Below are positions 1 through 8,361 of a DNA stretch of 37,764 nucleotides, piece after piece. Position 1 is the first letter of the stretch; the number at the start of each line of letters is the position of its first letter. The DNA is from CAYWMP01 sp964459445 (GTDB lineage: Bacteria > Desulfobacterota > DSM-4660 > Desulfatiglandales > HGW-15), in the NCBI GenBank assembly GCA_964459445.1, contig CAYWMP010000037.1, forward strand, positions 1 through 37,764, given 5' to 3'. The notes beneath the pieces were generated by a model, which saw only the letters and a list, made by a program, of their open reading frames with translations, did no database searches and was not told the DNA's origin. A program made the translations under genes and the position numbers.

Positions 1-21
1 CTCAATTTTGGGGTGACATCG

Positions 22-86
22 CGCCGTAGCATAAAGATTTTTGCGCATTCATCCACGGGCAAGCCCGTGGTCTTCTGCGAAGGCGG
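22..86. repeat. Small inverted-repeat element with inner hairpin
   Basis: CGCCGTAGC at 22-30 faces GCGAAGGCGG at 77-86 as an imperfect inverted pair. Between them is a perfect 8-bp stem, CCACGGGC at 53-60 and GCCCGTGG at 63-70, with a 2-base loop. The same outer pair recurs at 26663-26687 without the inner hairpin, so this looks like a dispersed repeat. It lies just upstream of the lipoprotein gene; no clear promoter is visible in it. Confidence 0.5.
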
Positions 87-107
87 ATAAAAAATACTGG
101 TTGAACA

Positions 108-740
108 ATGAAAAGGTTTTTTAAGATTGCGTTCGCACTGAGCATTCTGGCGGTTTTGCTTATTGGATGTTATCCCAGGACAGAGCTGAGAATCCAGACT
201 GAGGCTCTAAGACTGCCTGCCAATTCAAAGATTCTTGTCTTTGAGGCTAGACCGGGCATTCTGACTACACAAATAGGGAAATTTCGAGAAAGCATCCAAA
301 TTAAAGGCTTAGAGTTTGTAGCCCCTCCCTCAGATATTTCCAAGACAACCTCCTTGAACGAACTCATCAAAGAATTGTCAGCACAGTTATCGACAGACCT
401 AACGCTGGTTATAGTCCCGGATGCCAGGATAGAGAAAAGATATCTCCCTTATACTGTCGTTACCGGATTCCGAAACGAAACCTATAGACGCTCTCGAAGA
501 GAAGGCGTACCGGAATATGAATTCAGAACCGTACCCATTGTTGAAACCAGATACAGGTACGAATGCAGCAGGATCAGTTACCGCCTATATCATTATGACC
601 GGGAAGGAAAAATACTCGGGAGCGAGCACATTCACAGCAGGGATTTGCGAAAGTGCCCAGATATGACCGCCGAAAATATACAGCTCGATGATATCAAATA
701 CCTCCTCGATTGGCTCACCGCGAATATTTCAACGCTCTAA
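108..740 (+). CDS. Predicted lipoprotein of unknown function
   Basis: Encodes 210 residues. The N-terminus has two positive charges (K2, R3), a hydrophobic stretch at 7-19 and a lipobox L18-I19-G20-C21, so it is expected to be exported, cleaved before C21 and lipid-anchored. The mature part is rich in charged residues and has two further Cys late in the chain (in YECSRIS and LRKCPD) that could form a disulfide. I do not recognise a family. There is no strong Shine-Dalgarno upstream of the ATG, but the lipobox fixes the start. The next gene is co-directional about 76 bases downstream, so the two may share a transcript. Function unknown. Confidence 0.75.
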   Translation: MKRFFKIAFALSILAVLLIGCYPRTELRIQTEALRLPANSKILVFEARPGILTTQIGKFRESIQIKGLEFVAPPSDISKTTSLNELIKELSAQLSTDLTLVIVPDARIEKRYLPYTVVTGFRNETYRRSRREGVPEYEFRTVPIVETRYRYECSRISYRLYHYDREGKILGSEHIHSRDLRKCPDMTAENIQLDDIKYLLDWLTANISTL

Positions 741-816
741 ACAATACAATCCAAAATCCAAATGTGATATAAAATGCCCATGTCGTGTTCATCTATCAAC
801 GCAAGGAGACCATACC

Positions 817-1263
817 ATGTATGTACAGCAGGCAGATCTCACAAGGGGCGTAGGGCGGGAGTTTGTGAATGGATTAACCGCGCTTTCATCTAAGGAAGCC
901 TATGAAAAAGGAGACCTATTGTTTCAAAAGGGCGACCCTGCCGAACATGCCTATCTTTTGCTTCGGGGCCGTGTGAATCTGCGAATGGGAGAGACGGGTC
1001 AGGTTGTCCACATCGTGAATCGTCCCGGAGAGACCTTTGGTTGGTCGAGTCTGGTTGGGCGGGATGTCTATTCTACCACGGCCGAGTGCATGGAATCGAC
1101 AAAGGTTCGCAAACTTAGCCTAGACGATCTTCAGGGACTTCTGAAAAAAGACCCGGCCAATGGGCTCCTTTTCTTTCAGCGCCTTGCCGGGATGTTGGGT
1201 GATCGATTACTGGAGAGTTATGCCAGGTATGAAAAGCAGTATGAGGGTAAAACTTTTGTGTAA
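817..1263 (+). CDS. Stand-alone cyclic-nucleotide-binding-fold protein
   Basis: Encodes 148 residues from an ATG preceded by AAGGAG. The reading frame is open further upstream but has no ribosome site there. The chain has the beta-roll of CRP/FNR sensors: a FQKGDPAEHAYLLLRGRV stretch (about residues 36-53) and a phosphate-binding-cassette-like GETFGWSSL followed by YSTTAEC. In classical cAMP receptors this cassette reads GExxGE and has an Arg before a Thr/Ser-Ala; here the second Glu is Trp and no Arg is present. Cyclic nucleotide binding is therefore doubtful. The protein stops after the C-terminal helix and has no helix-turn-helix, so it is not a DNA-binding CRP homologue. It may be a sensor or adaptor domain; its partner is unknown. 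Confidence 0.75.
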   Translation: MYVQQADLTRGVGREFVNGLTALSSKEAYEKGDLLFQKGDPAEHAYLLLRGRVNLRMGETGQVVHIVNRPGETFGWSSLVGRDVYSTTAECMESTKVRKLSLDDLQGLLKKDPANGLLFFQRLAGMLGDRLLESYARYEKQYEGKTFV

Positions 1264-1347
1264 TGAACAGGGCGCAGGGAAAAAAATTAATTCATTTGTA
1301 ATAGTTCACTGCAGAAGAATATTTAACAGGATAACAGGCCCGCCCTG

Positions 1348-1555
1348 GCGCGACTCGTCTGATTAGGATGAAATAATTGTGATAGCCGGAAATCGAAACT
1401 TGTGGAACTCCGGACCTAACGAATCAGGTCTGGGCCAGGGATCAACAAGCCATTCTAGGTGTGTATCTGGGAATCGTCTAAAAGCACCGCTTGAAGCGAG
1501 GCTCCGATATGGCAATATCGGAACTAATGTGGAGCACTTGAACGCAATAATAAGT
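1348..1555 (+). other. Possible 5' fragment of a group II intron
   Basis: This part of the 446-base gene-free stretch 1264-1709 is rich in short helices and resembles, from memory, domain I of bacterial group II introns. It opens with GCGCGACTCGTC (compare the GUGYG-type 5' end), followed by GGATGAAAT and GATAGCCGGAAATCG stretches. It contains the pair GACCT/AGGTC and an 8-bp hairpin TCCGATAT-ggca-ATATCGGA at 1503-1522. No reverse-transcriptase reading frame and no domain V are present, so it would be a dead fragment. The assignment is by resemblance only. The rest of the gap shows nothing else I can name. Confidence 0.35.
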
Positions 1556-1584
1556 CAACTTATTATTGCGTTCAAGTGCTCCAC
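1529..1584. repeat. 27-bp near-perfect palindrome
   Basis: A 27-base left arm (1529-1555, starting GTGGAGCACTTG) is followed by two bases (CA) and then its exact reverse complement (1558-1584). The arms show no mismatch. There is no T-run after it on either strand, so it is not a standard terminator. The left arm continues from the intron-like sequence, which suggests the right arm is a fold-back copy made at the truncation point. Confidence 0.85.
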
Positions 1585-1709
1585 GTAACGCTTTTATACG
1601 ATCTATTCAAATAATCGGCCAACCACTATATTATGATGCTTCGAGTTCTCTTCAGAAGACCAATCATCCCGTCAATCATGTTTATCCTGTCTGATTATTG
1701 CTTTTAGAT

Positions 1710-3443
1710 TTATTTCAATGTTCCTTGTTTTAGAGAAGCTCTCAGTTCCTCCGTCGCAGGCTGGTCCACATTCATGGTCTCCGGATCAAGAACGACACCA
1801 TAATCTTCCTTTGCACCATCAAGGCTCACATAGCCTTCAATGACATCCCTTTTAACGACTTCCGGTTCGCGATCCAGGGGATCACCGTACCCCCCGCCCC
1901 CTGCCGCATCCATAATGACCACATCGCCCTGCTTTAGTTGCGTCAAACCATAGGGATTGCCGTCCTTGCCATTAACATGAAAAAGGGCCTTTGCACCGCT
2001 TTGGCCGCCGAAAAGGCCTTCCGGAGGATATCGGTACCGCCCTGACTGAATGCCGAGATTCACGGGCGGGATCGGCGCATATTCATCATCGGGTATCCTC
2101 AAAACCATCCTTCGTCCCAGTCCACCCTTCAATTTTCCGGGTCCACCGGAGTCGCTTAGGAGTGCCCGTTTCTCAACGATCAACGGCGTATCGCTCTCAA
2201 ATATCTCGACGGGTGTGTTGGCGCCGTTGGCCGGGAAGATAGCTACGTAGTGCCCGTCTGAAGAGGCACTTGCGCCCATACCCCCTCCTCTAATCCGCAC
2301 CAGATGAAAGGGCCTCCCATCCTGTCGTTTTCCATAAAGGACATTCATGGTCGCCGGCGTTCCACCGCTGCTGGCAATAACCCGATCAGGCATGGCCTTG
2401 GCCATGGCCCTATAGATGATCTCTGTGACAAAGTGGCCTATCTGCATTCTCGCGGCGACTGCGGCCGGGAAACGGCAATTCATAACCGTGCCTTCAGGCG
2501 CCTTCATTGTAAGGGGGTTCGCACAACCGTCATTGTTGGGAATGTAGGGGTTAAAGATGCTCTTCATGGCCATATGCACATAGGCGTAGGTAAAGTTAAA
2601 AACGACGTTGCCGCCCCAATCAACCATGGGGGATGATCCCTCAAAGTCTACGGTGATATCGCTTCCCTTCACCTCGACCGCGACCTTGATGATTACATCA
2701 TCCTTGCCCTCCATCTGTTCGACGATGGCCTCAGCCCTATAAACCCCGTCGGGAACCTTCTCTATGCCCTCTCGCATGCTCTTCTCGGTACGCCCGATGA
2801 TTTCATCCGCCAGGTCGTCCAAGTCTTCCAGTTCGTACTCTTCAAGCATTTGACATATTTTTTCCGCGCACACATGATTTGCCGCAATCTGAGATCGAAT
2901 ATCTCCAATGACCTCATCAGGCGTCCGCACATTCCAGCGAATCATTTCCATGACGGCCTCATTCAGCACGCCCCCTGCGTAGAGTTTTACCATGGGGATA
3001 AACAAGCCTTCTTCAAATACGTCATGGTTATCGGAAGAGACTCTTCCGCCTATGTCGGAGTGGTGGAATACACAGGCCGTAAAGGCGACCAACCTATCCT
3101 TGTAGAATATCGGGCTCATGACGCAGACGTCGTTCAGGTGCCCTGCCAAGGCCCACGGATCGTTGGTTATATAGATGTCACCCGGCCTGTGGCTATCCAA
3201 GGATAAATGGGTTGCAAGTTTTTTAATCCCGATAGCCATGGCCCCCGATTGGCCGGGGGTAGCGAAGGACCCTTGGGCCAGCTCTCGCCCCTTCCGGTCC
3301 GTAAACATACACGTGTAGTCATGGGCATCTCTCAGAAGGCTTGAGAACGCCGTGCGTGCGACAGTGGTGTCCGCCTCATCTACTATGGAGATGAGCCGTC
3401 GCCATAGGATTTCAAGGCTTACGGGATCAAAATTGGTGGTCAT
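1710..3443 (-). CDS. HyuB-family (hydantoinase B / oxoprolinase-type) subunit, copy 1
   Basis: Encodes 577 residues, the usual length for the HyuB family. HyuB works with an ATP-binding HyuA protein in 5-oxoprolinase, N-methylhydantoinase and the acetone or acetophenone carboxylases. Visible family landmarks are NDPWALAGHLND (residues 94-105), HHSDIGG (127-133), the Gly-rich GGGGYGDP (about 515-522) and the closing DYGVVLDP (about 547-554). The ATG follows GGAGGAG at ideal distance. It is the last gene of the minus-strand operon and lies 135 bases after its HyuA partner. The reaction (amide-ring hydrolysis or carboxylation) cannot be decided from sequence; no small third subunit of acetone carboxylase is present nearby. 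Confidence 0.9.
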   Translation of the reverse strand: MTTNFDPVSLEILWRRLISIVDEADTTVARTAFSSLLRDAHDYTCMFTDRKGRELAQGSFATPGQSGAMAIGIKKLATHLSLDSHRPGDIYITNDPWALAGHLNDVCVMSPIFYKDRLVAFTACVFHHSDIGGRVSSDNHDVFEEGLFIPMVKLYAGGVLNEAVMEMIRWNVRTPDEVIGDIRSQIAANHVCAEKICQMLEEYELEDLDDLADEIIGRTEKSMREGIEKVPDGVYRAEAIVEQMEGKDDVIIKVAVEVKGSDITVDFEGSSPMVDWGGNVVFNFTYAYVHMAMKSIFNPYIPNNDGCANPLTMKAPEGTVMNCRFPAAVAARMQIGHFVTEIIYRAMAKAMPDRVIASSGGTPATMNVLYGKRQDGRPFHLVRIRGGGMGASASSDGHYVAIFPANGANTPVEIFESDTPLIVEKRALLSDSGGPGKLKGGLGRRMVLRIPDDEYAPIPPVNLGIQSGRYRYPPEGLFGGQSGAKALFHVNGKDGNPYGLTQLKQGDVVIMDAAGGGGYGDPLDREPEVVKRDVIEGYVSLDGAKEDYGVVLDPETMNVDQPATEELRASLKQGTLK

Positions 3444-3504
3444 GAACTCCTCCGGTTATTAAAAACATCGAACATGTTTGAGCCGATGGTATTGTACTCA
3501 ATGT

Positions 3505-3591
3505 GGCCCAGGGCGTAAGGCGCAAGGCATAGGGCAATTCATAATCGCATCATTCTTGAACCCTTACGCCATGCGCCTTTAGCCTTGTGCC
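3505..3591. repeat. Heptamer array, two inverted arms (GGC family)
   Basis: The left arm (3505-3539) is five consecutive 7-base units, all starting GGC (for example GGCGTAA, GGCGCAA, GGCATAG). The right arm (3564-3591) is four units ending GCC (for example TTACGCC, ATGCGCC), the reverse-complement type. It lies between hyuA and hyuB of copy 1. The right arm runs into the hyuA gene: its last codons and its stop codon at 3579-3581 are built from the units. There is no T-run. Confidence 0.8.
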
Positions 3592-5678
3592 GTGCTTAAT
3601 TCTATCCACAGAAATCCATATTCATCCACGGTCACTGCGGCATCTTCTCCCACTATGACCGTCGATTCTCGTTCTTCTATGATCGCGGGACCCTGTAATC
3701 GCGCCGTGGGGAATAAGCGGTACCGATCATAGACTGTATAGGGAATAAAGGCCTTGTCAATCCCTGAAAATGCCTGGCGTTGACCCTTGATGGCATCCTC
3801 TATGGATTCCCCGCCTCGATCGATCTTCGGTAGATTCAATAGGCGTTCAGGAAGACTCGCCCTGACTTTGAAATTTACGAACTCGATTTGTGATTCGGGA
3901 TAGGTCCGGCCATAGAGCTTTTCGTAGATTTCATCAAAAAGGCTGCGTACGACTGTCTTTTCTACTCGGGCAAAATCCCTTTCAATGGATGGGACATTGG
4001 TTTCGGCGCCCTGACCCACAAATCGCATATCCACGGAACGTTCGAAGCGAATATCCTCTGTAGAACCAGATTTTGACAGGGTTTTCGCACCTTCGACCTC
4101 CATTCCCACAAAGATTTTCTCAATTTCCGAAAAATCGGCTTCTTCCAGCGAAACCTTATGGCTTCTTACCAGATCAAAGGCCCTTGGAGCTGTAAAGAAT
4201 CCCAGGGCTGATCCCACGCCTGCATTGGGGGGAACGATGACCCTCGGTGCGCCCAGTTTTTTGGCCAACCCATAGGCGTGAACCGGCCCTGCCCCGCCAA
4301 ATGCGGCAACCGTTGCGATCTTGGGATTTCCTCCCTTCTCTGCGATATGGGTCTTGGCTGCTCCCGCCATGGTTTCATTGATGAGGTCATGAATACCCCA
4401 TACCGCTTGAAGAGGGGTGACTCCGAGAGGCTTTGCTATTTTTTCTTCAATGCCCTGCTCGGCAGCCGACTTGTCGAGCTTCATTTCCCCGCCGAGGAAA
4501 TAGTTTTCATCGAGGTAGCCCAGGAGCAGATCGGCATCCGTTACGCAGGGTTCCTTGCCCCCTCTGGTGTAGCAGATCGGCCCGGGGTCGGCGCCGGAAC
4601 TTTCGGGACCAACCTGCAGGGTTCCCATTTTACTGACCTTTGCAATGCTTCCGCCGCCGGCGCCGATCTCCATCAAATCAACCACCGGCACTTGAATGGT
4701 CAGGCCGCTTCCCTTCATGAATCTTTGAACGCGTCCTACCTCAAAGGTCGGCACGACGCCTGCCACGCCTCGCTGAATCAGACAGGACTTCGCGGTTGTT
4801 CCGCCCATATCAAAGCAGAACATCTCCGGGATATCGAAAAGCTTGCCGTAGTATTGACCGGATATAACCGCCGCCGTGGGACCCGATTCAATGATTCTCA
4901 CAGGGAACTCCGCAGCCGTCTCAACAGAGGTGATACCGCCGCTTGAGAGCATGATGAAAAGTTTTCCTTGAAAACCAATGGATTCCAACCTGCCTGACAG
5001 CTTTGACAGATATTTGCCCGTTAGGGGTTTCACATAGGCATTGGTGGCGGTGGTGCTGGTGCGTTCGTACTCCCTTATTTGCGGCAGGACTTCGTATGAA
5101 ATAGAAACAGATATATCAGGGGCTTCCTCCTGGATAATCTCTTTAATCAGTTGTTCATGGGTTGGGTTTTCAAAGGAGTTGAGCAGGCACACGGCGATCG
5201 ACTCGACGCCCATTTCCAACAACTGGCGCACAACCTCTTTTATGTTTTCGCGATCAAGGCCTTTGAGGACCGTACCATCGCTTCGAATCCTCTCATCCAC
5301 TTCAAGTCGAAGACGCCTGGGGATCAACGGTTCGGGGAATTCCGCAAAGGTATCATAGGGTGCATAGCGGATCTCTCTACCAAGTTCCAGCACATCCCTG
5401 AACCCCGCCGTTGTGATGAGTCCGGTTCTGGCGCCCTTTCGTTCTATGATGGAGTTAATAACCAGGGTAGTCCCATGGATGACTTCATCCATCCTTTCCA
5501 CAAAATCGGGTGTTTTCTCTTCAAGTTCTCTGATTCCTTGCTCCACGGCATCCGAAGGGTCCTTGGGAGTCGTCAGACATTTATTGATCTTGAGCTCTCC
5601 GGTTTTGTCATTGAGTAAAACGAAATCGGTAAAAGTGCCCCCGATGTCGCACCCTAACCGATAGTACTTCTGAGACAT
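3579..5678 (-). CDS. HyuA-family (hydantoinase A / oxoprolinase-type) ATP-dependent subunit, copy 1
   Basis: Encodes 699 residues from the ATG at 5678, chosen because GGAGG lies just upstream; the frame is open to 5705 but without a ribosome site. HyuA proteins have an ASKHA-type ATPase fold and phosphorylate the substrate for the HyuB partner. Seen here: DIGGTFTD (residues 11-18), HGTT (68-71), ESGPTAA (264-270), FDMGGTTAKS (289-298) and a GAGGGSIA loop. It pairs with the HyuB gene directly downstream. The 142-bp inverted-repeat element begins about 15 bases upstream of the start codon, so the mRNA leader would carry that hairpin. The stop codon sits inside a heptamer array. Substrate unknown; lactam, hydantoin-like ring or ketone are possible. 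Confidence 0.9.
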   Translation of the reverse strand: MSQKYYRLGCDIGGTFTDFVLLNDKTGELKINKCLTTPKDPSDAVEQGIRELEEKTPDFVERMDEVIHGTTLVINSIIERKGARTGLITTAGFRDVLELGREIRYAPYDTFAEFPEPLIPRRLRLEVDERIRSDGTVLKGLDRENIKEVVRQLLEMGVESIAVCLLNSFENPTHEQLIKEIIQEEAPDISVSISYEVLPQIREYERTSTTATNAYVKPLTGKYLSKLSGRLESIGFQGKLFIMLSSGGITSVETAAEFPVRIIESGPTAAVISGQYYGKLFDIPEMFCFDMGGTTAKSCLIQRGVAGVVPTFEVGRVQRFMKGSGLTIQVPVVDLMEIGAGGGSIAKVSKMGTLQVGPESSGADPGPICYTRGGKEPCVTDADLLLGYLDENYFLGGEMKLDKSAAEQGIEEKIAKPLGVTPLQAVWGIHDLINETMAGAAKTHIAEKGGNPKIATVAAFGGAGPVHAYGLAKKLGAPRVIVPPNAGVGSALGFFTAPRAFDLVRSHKVSLEEADFSEIEKIFVGMEVEGAKTLSKSGSTEDIRFERSVDMRFVGQGAETNVPSIERDFARVEKTVVRSLFDEIYEKLYGRTYPESQIEFVNFKVRASLPERLLNLPKIDRGGESIEDAIKGQRQAFSGIDKAFIPYTVYDRYRLFPTARLQGPAIIEERESTVIVGEDAAVTVDEYGFLWIELSTAQG

Positions 5679-5692
5679 GTGTACCTCCAAGT

Positions 5693-5834
5693 GAGACCTT
5701 TGCAAAACGCCCCCTTTTGCCCAATTTCTGCGTCAGACTCAAATTTCAATCCTCAAAATACTCAATGTATTCCTGCGGTTAAAATTTTCGCCTTTCTTGA
5801 ACTTGAACAAAATTGGGCATTTTTCAAAGGTCTC
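5693..5834. repeat. 142-bp inverted-repeat element (MITE/REP-like), element 1
   Basis: The ends are perfect 10-bp inverted repeats, GAGACCTTTG at 5693 and CAAAGGTCTC ending at 5834. A second pair, GCCCAATTT and AAATTGGGC, lies further in. The centre has a 5-bp stem with a 5-base loop (AATAC-TCAAT-GTATT), extended by AAATTT/AAATTT flanks, so the whole unit can fold as one long imperfect hairpin. No reading frame is inside. It sits immediately upstream of the hyuA ribosome site. Its plan is shared with the elements at 20148-20274 and 36557-36655. Confidence 0.75.
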
Positions 5835-5841
5835 CAAGATT

Positions 5842-5981
5842 GATACTCGAAACTTGAAATTGGAAACTAGGGAAGCTGTTTGAAATAAACTGCGAGGGGC
5901 TAGGTGTCATTGCTAGGCAGTATTAGAAATTGTCGACAATCCTATTCAGCCCCAAGTTTCAAATTTCCATTGTCCAGTTTC
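5842..5981. repeat. Heptamer array, two inverted arms (GAAACT family)
   Basis: The left arm (5842-5869) has four 7-base units such as GAAACTT, GAAATTG and GAAACTA. The right arm (5954-5981) has four units of the reverse-complement type such as AAGTTTC, AAATTTC and CAGTTTC. The spacer between the arms holds a perfect 12-base palindrome, ATTGTCGACAAT (5929-5940), which could be an operator. The right arm overlaps the stop codon of the Mo-subunit gene at 5980-5982. With element 1 this fills the gap between that gene and hyuA. Confidence 0.75.
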
Positions 5982-8343
5982 ACTTCTTCTTAAGTGCAGC
6001 GAGAACCTTCTCCGGCGTAATGGGCAGGTCTCTGATCCGGACGCCTATGGCATCATAAACCGCGTTGGCAATAGCCGGCGCTGATGGAACACAGCCCGGC
6101 TCTCCGATACCCTTGGCGCCAAATGGACCATCTTCATCAATCGTTTCGACAATAACCGGCTCAATCGGTATGACATCCTTGGGAGTAAGCAATTTATAAT
6201 CCCGAAAATTTGGGTTCATCACCTCTCCCTTTTCTGAGATCAGTTGCTCGGTCAAGGCATAACCGGCCCCCATGACTGCCGCCCCATAGATCTGACCTTC
6301 CAGCAGCATGGGATTAATGGCCCGACCCACATCATGGGCTGCGATGTACTTTAATATTTTCACCTTGCCTGTCTCTTTATCCACCTCGACCTCCACCCCA
6401 TGGGCCCCATAGGCGTATGTTTTCGAAAGATTCCCCTTAAACTCCCGATTCAAGTTCTCATTATCCGGGTCGTAGAAGCACTCTGCCATGATCATAGTCC
6501 CGCCTTTGCTATAGTGGGCGTCGCGCAAAAGCTCGCCAAAACTTATTTTGAGAAGGGGATTGTCCGGTTCCTCCTTGAAAAAGATGGTACCCTCCCTCAT
6601 GTCAAACTCTGATGGATCGCAGATCCGTTCATAATCCAGATCCGGTATTTCAAAGCCAGGGTCCTTTTTCTTTTGCTTCTTCATCTTTGATCGAATGCGG
6701 GGCATGAAATGCTTGGCAGCCAGTTGGAATATTTTATCCCGCACCTCGCAGGCTGCCATAGCCGCCGAGTTTCCGGCAACAAAGGTCGTCCGACTCGCAT
6801 GGACACCCACGTCCCAGGGACAAACATCGGTATCATTGTCGATGACTTTTACATACTCCGGCGAAACACCGATCTCTTCCGCCGCTATCTGCGCAATAAC
6901 GGTTTCAGCACCCTGACCTATATCGGTGGCACCCGTAAAGACATTAATATTCCCGAAGTCATCGACCTTGATAATGGTCCCGCAGCCATCTGATTTATAG
7001 ACCCGGGCCCCGCCGCCAACATGGATCAGGGATGCCATCCCGATACCCCTTGCTTCTGTTTTTTCGCCCTTTTTTCGTTCCTCCCATTCGAGCTTTTTTC
7101 CTACCTCTTCGATGCACTTCCTCAAACCGCAAGTCGTCACCTTAAACTCCTGAGGGGTTGTTTCTCCCGGTTCATTCGCATTGATTAGGCGGAATTCCAT
7201 TGCGTCGATGCCCGCTTCCTGGGCCAACTGATCCATGTTGGAATCAATGGCAAAGGTGGCTTGGGGATTGCCGTAACCCCGCATCGCTTGAGACCATGTA
7301 TTGTTGGTGTAGACGCATTTGGCTTCATAACGGACATTCGGCACCCGATATAGTGATGATATGGGCATCATCATAACAGACGGTGTGGTTGCACCCCAGG
7401 ATGTATAGGCGCCGTTATCGAGGATCATGGAAACTTCTCTGAATGTAAGTTTTCCGTCCTTGTCGCACCCTTGCGATATATCGACTATGGCCGGTTGCCT
7501 CGTTGAGGTATAGCGAAACTCCTCCTCACGGCTATTAAGGATTTTTACGGGTTTCCGGGTCATATGCGCCAATAGTATGGCAATGTATTCAAAGGCGTAG
7601 GTGTCCAGCTTGCTTCCAAACCCTCCACCGATGGTTGTCTTAATAATCCTTGTTGTACTCCTTTTCAGCCCCATGACCCTCAAGGCATCATTAAAATCCT
7701 TCTGAGCCAAATGGGGGATCTGTGTGTTTCGATACACGGTGAGATTGTTTCCCAGATCAAAATGGGCAATAACGCCTTCCGTTCCCATGCAACAATGGGT
7801 CACCCAGGTTAGATTGAAACGATCCTCTGCCACAAAAGCCGAGCTTTTCCTTGCCTCCTCAACATTTCCAGCCTCAAGCTTCCACGGGAGCCTGAGAATA
7901 TTGCTCTTGTTCTCCTTATGCACCAGAGGCGCCCCTTCCTTCAGAGCTTCATTGGGTTCGAACACACCGGGCAGGGACTCGTACTCTACCTCGATCAGGT
8001 TAAGGGCCTCTTCTGCGATATCCGGGTCCGTAGCGGCTATCGCAGCCACTTCGTCCCGGTATGACCTCACCTTCCCCTCTTTCAACACCGGCTGATCCTT
8101 CATCAATCCGAAACGAATCTCCGGCACGTCGCTGGCCCTAATGATAGCCCGAACGCCCAACAATTTTTTTGCTTTGGAAGTGTCGATGTGGACGATTTTA
8201 GCATGAGGATATTTACTCCGCAGGATCTTACCGTAGAGCATTCCCGGAATTTTCAGATCCTGAATATATACCGCCCTGCCTGTCACCTTATCTGCAGCGT
8301 CAAGCTTAGGGATTCTCTTTCCTACACAAGATAATGCTTCCAT
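5980..8343 (-). CDS. Molybdenum hydroxylase, Mo-cofactor (large) subunit
   Basis: Encodes 787 residues of the xanthine-oxidase family (XdhA/CoxL-like), which hydroxylates carbon next to a ring nitrogen, an aldehyde or similar, using water. Landmarks are GGGFGSK (239-245) and AMRGYGNPQ (353-361), which contact the molybdopterin, and GAKGIGEPG near the end. Its Glu748 matches the catalytic Glu of the family. It lacks the CO-dehydrogenase active-site Cys-Ser loop, reading QAMRGYG instead, so CO oxidation is not supported. The gene is third in the order FAD, 2Fe-2S, Mo with 18-base gaps. Neighbouring Hyu and ligase genes point to a small ring compound as substrate; which one is unknown. Confidence 0.92.
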   Translation of the reverse strand: MEALSCVGKRIPKLDAADKVTGRAVYIQDLKIPGMLYGKILRSKYPHAKIVHIDTSKAKKLLGVRAIIRASDVPEIRFGLMKDQPVLKEGKVRSYRDEVAAIAATDPDIAEEALNLIEVEYESLPGVFEPNEALKEGAPLVHKENKSNILRLPWKLEAGNVEEARKSSAFVAEDRFNLTWVTHCCMGTEGVIAHFDLGNNLTVYRNTQIPHLAQKDFNDALRVMGLKRSTTRIIKTTIGGGFGSKLDTYAFEYIAILLAHMTRKPVKILNSREEEFRYTSTRQPAIVDISQGCDKDGKLTFREVSMILDNGAYTSWGATTPSVMMMPISSLYRVPNVRYEAKCVYTNNTWSQAMRGYGNPQATFAIDSNMDQLAQEAGIDAMEFRLINANEPGETTPQEFKVTTCGLRKCIEEVGKKLEWEERKKGEKTEARGIGMASLIHVGGGARVYKSDGCGTIIKVDDFGNINVFTGATDIGQGAETVIAQIAAEEIGVSPEYVKVIDNDTDVCPWDVGVHASRTTFVAGNSAAMAACEVRDKIFQLAAKHFMPRIRSKMKKQKKKDPGFEIPDLDYERICDPSEFDMREGTIFFKEEPDNPLLKISFGELLRDAHYSKGGTMIMAECFYDPDNENLNREFKGNLSKTYAYGAHGVEVEVDKETGKVKILKYIAAHDVGRAINPMLLEGQIYGAAVMGAGYALTEQLISEKGEVMNPNFRDYKLLTPKDVIPIEPVIVETIDEDGPFGAKGIGEPGCVPSAPAIANAVYDAIGVRIRDLPITPEKVLAALKKK

Positions 8344-8361
8344 TATAATCTCCTCGAATTC

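Noticed and set aside
1160..1588. Open frames of 68 and 69 codons after the cyclic-nucleotide-binding protein
   Set aside because: They overlap the real gene or the intron-like and palindromic sequence and show no protein character.
1710..5678. Acetone carboxylase
   Set aside because: HyuA/HyuB-like subunits are present, but the small gamma subunit is not seen; the assignment stays at family level.
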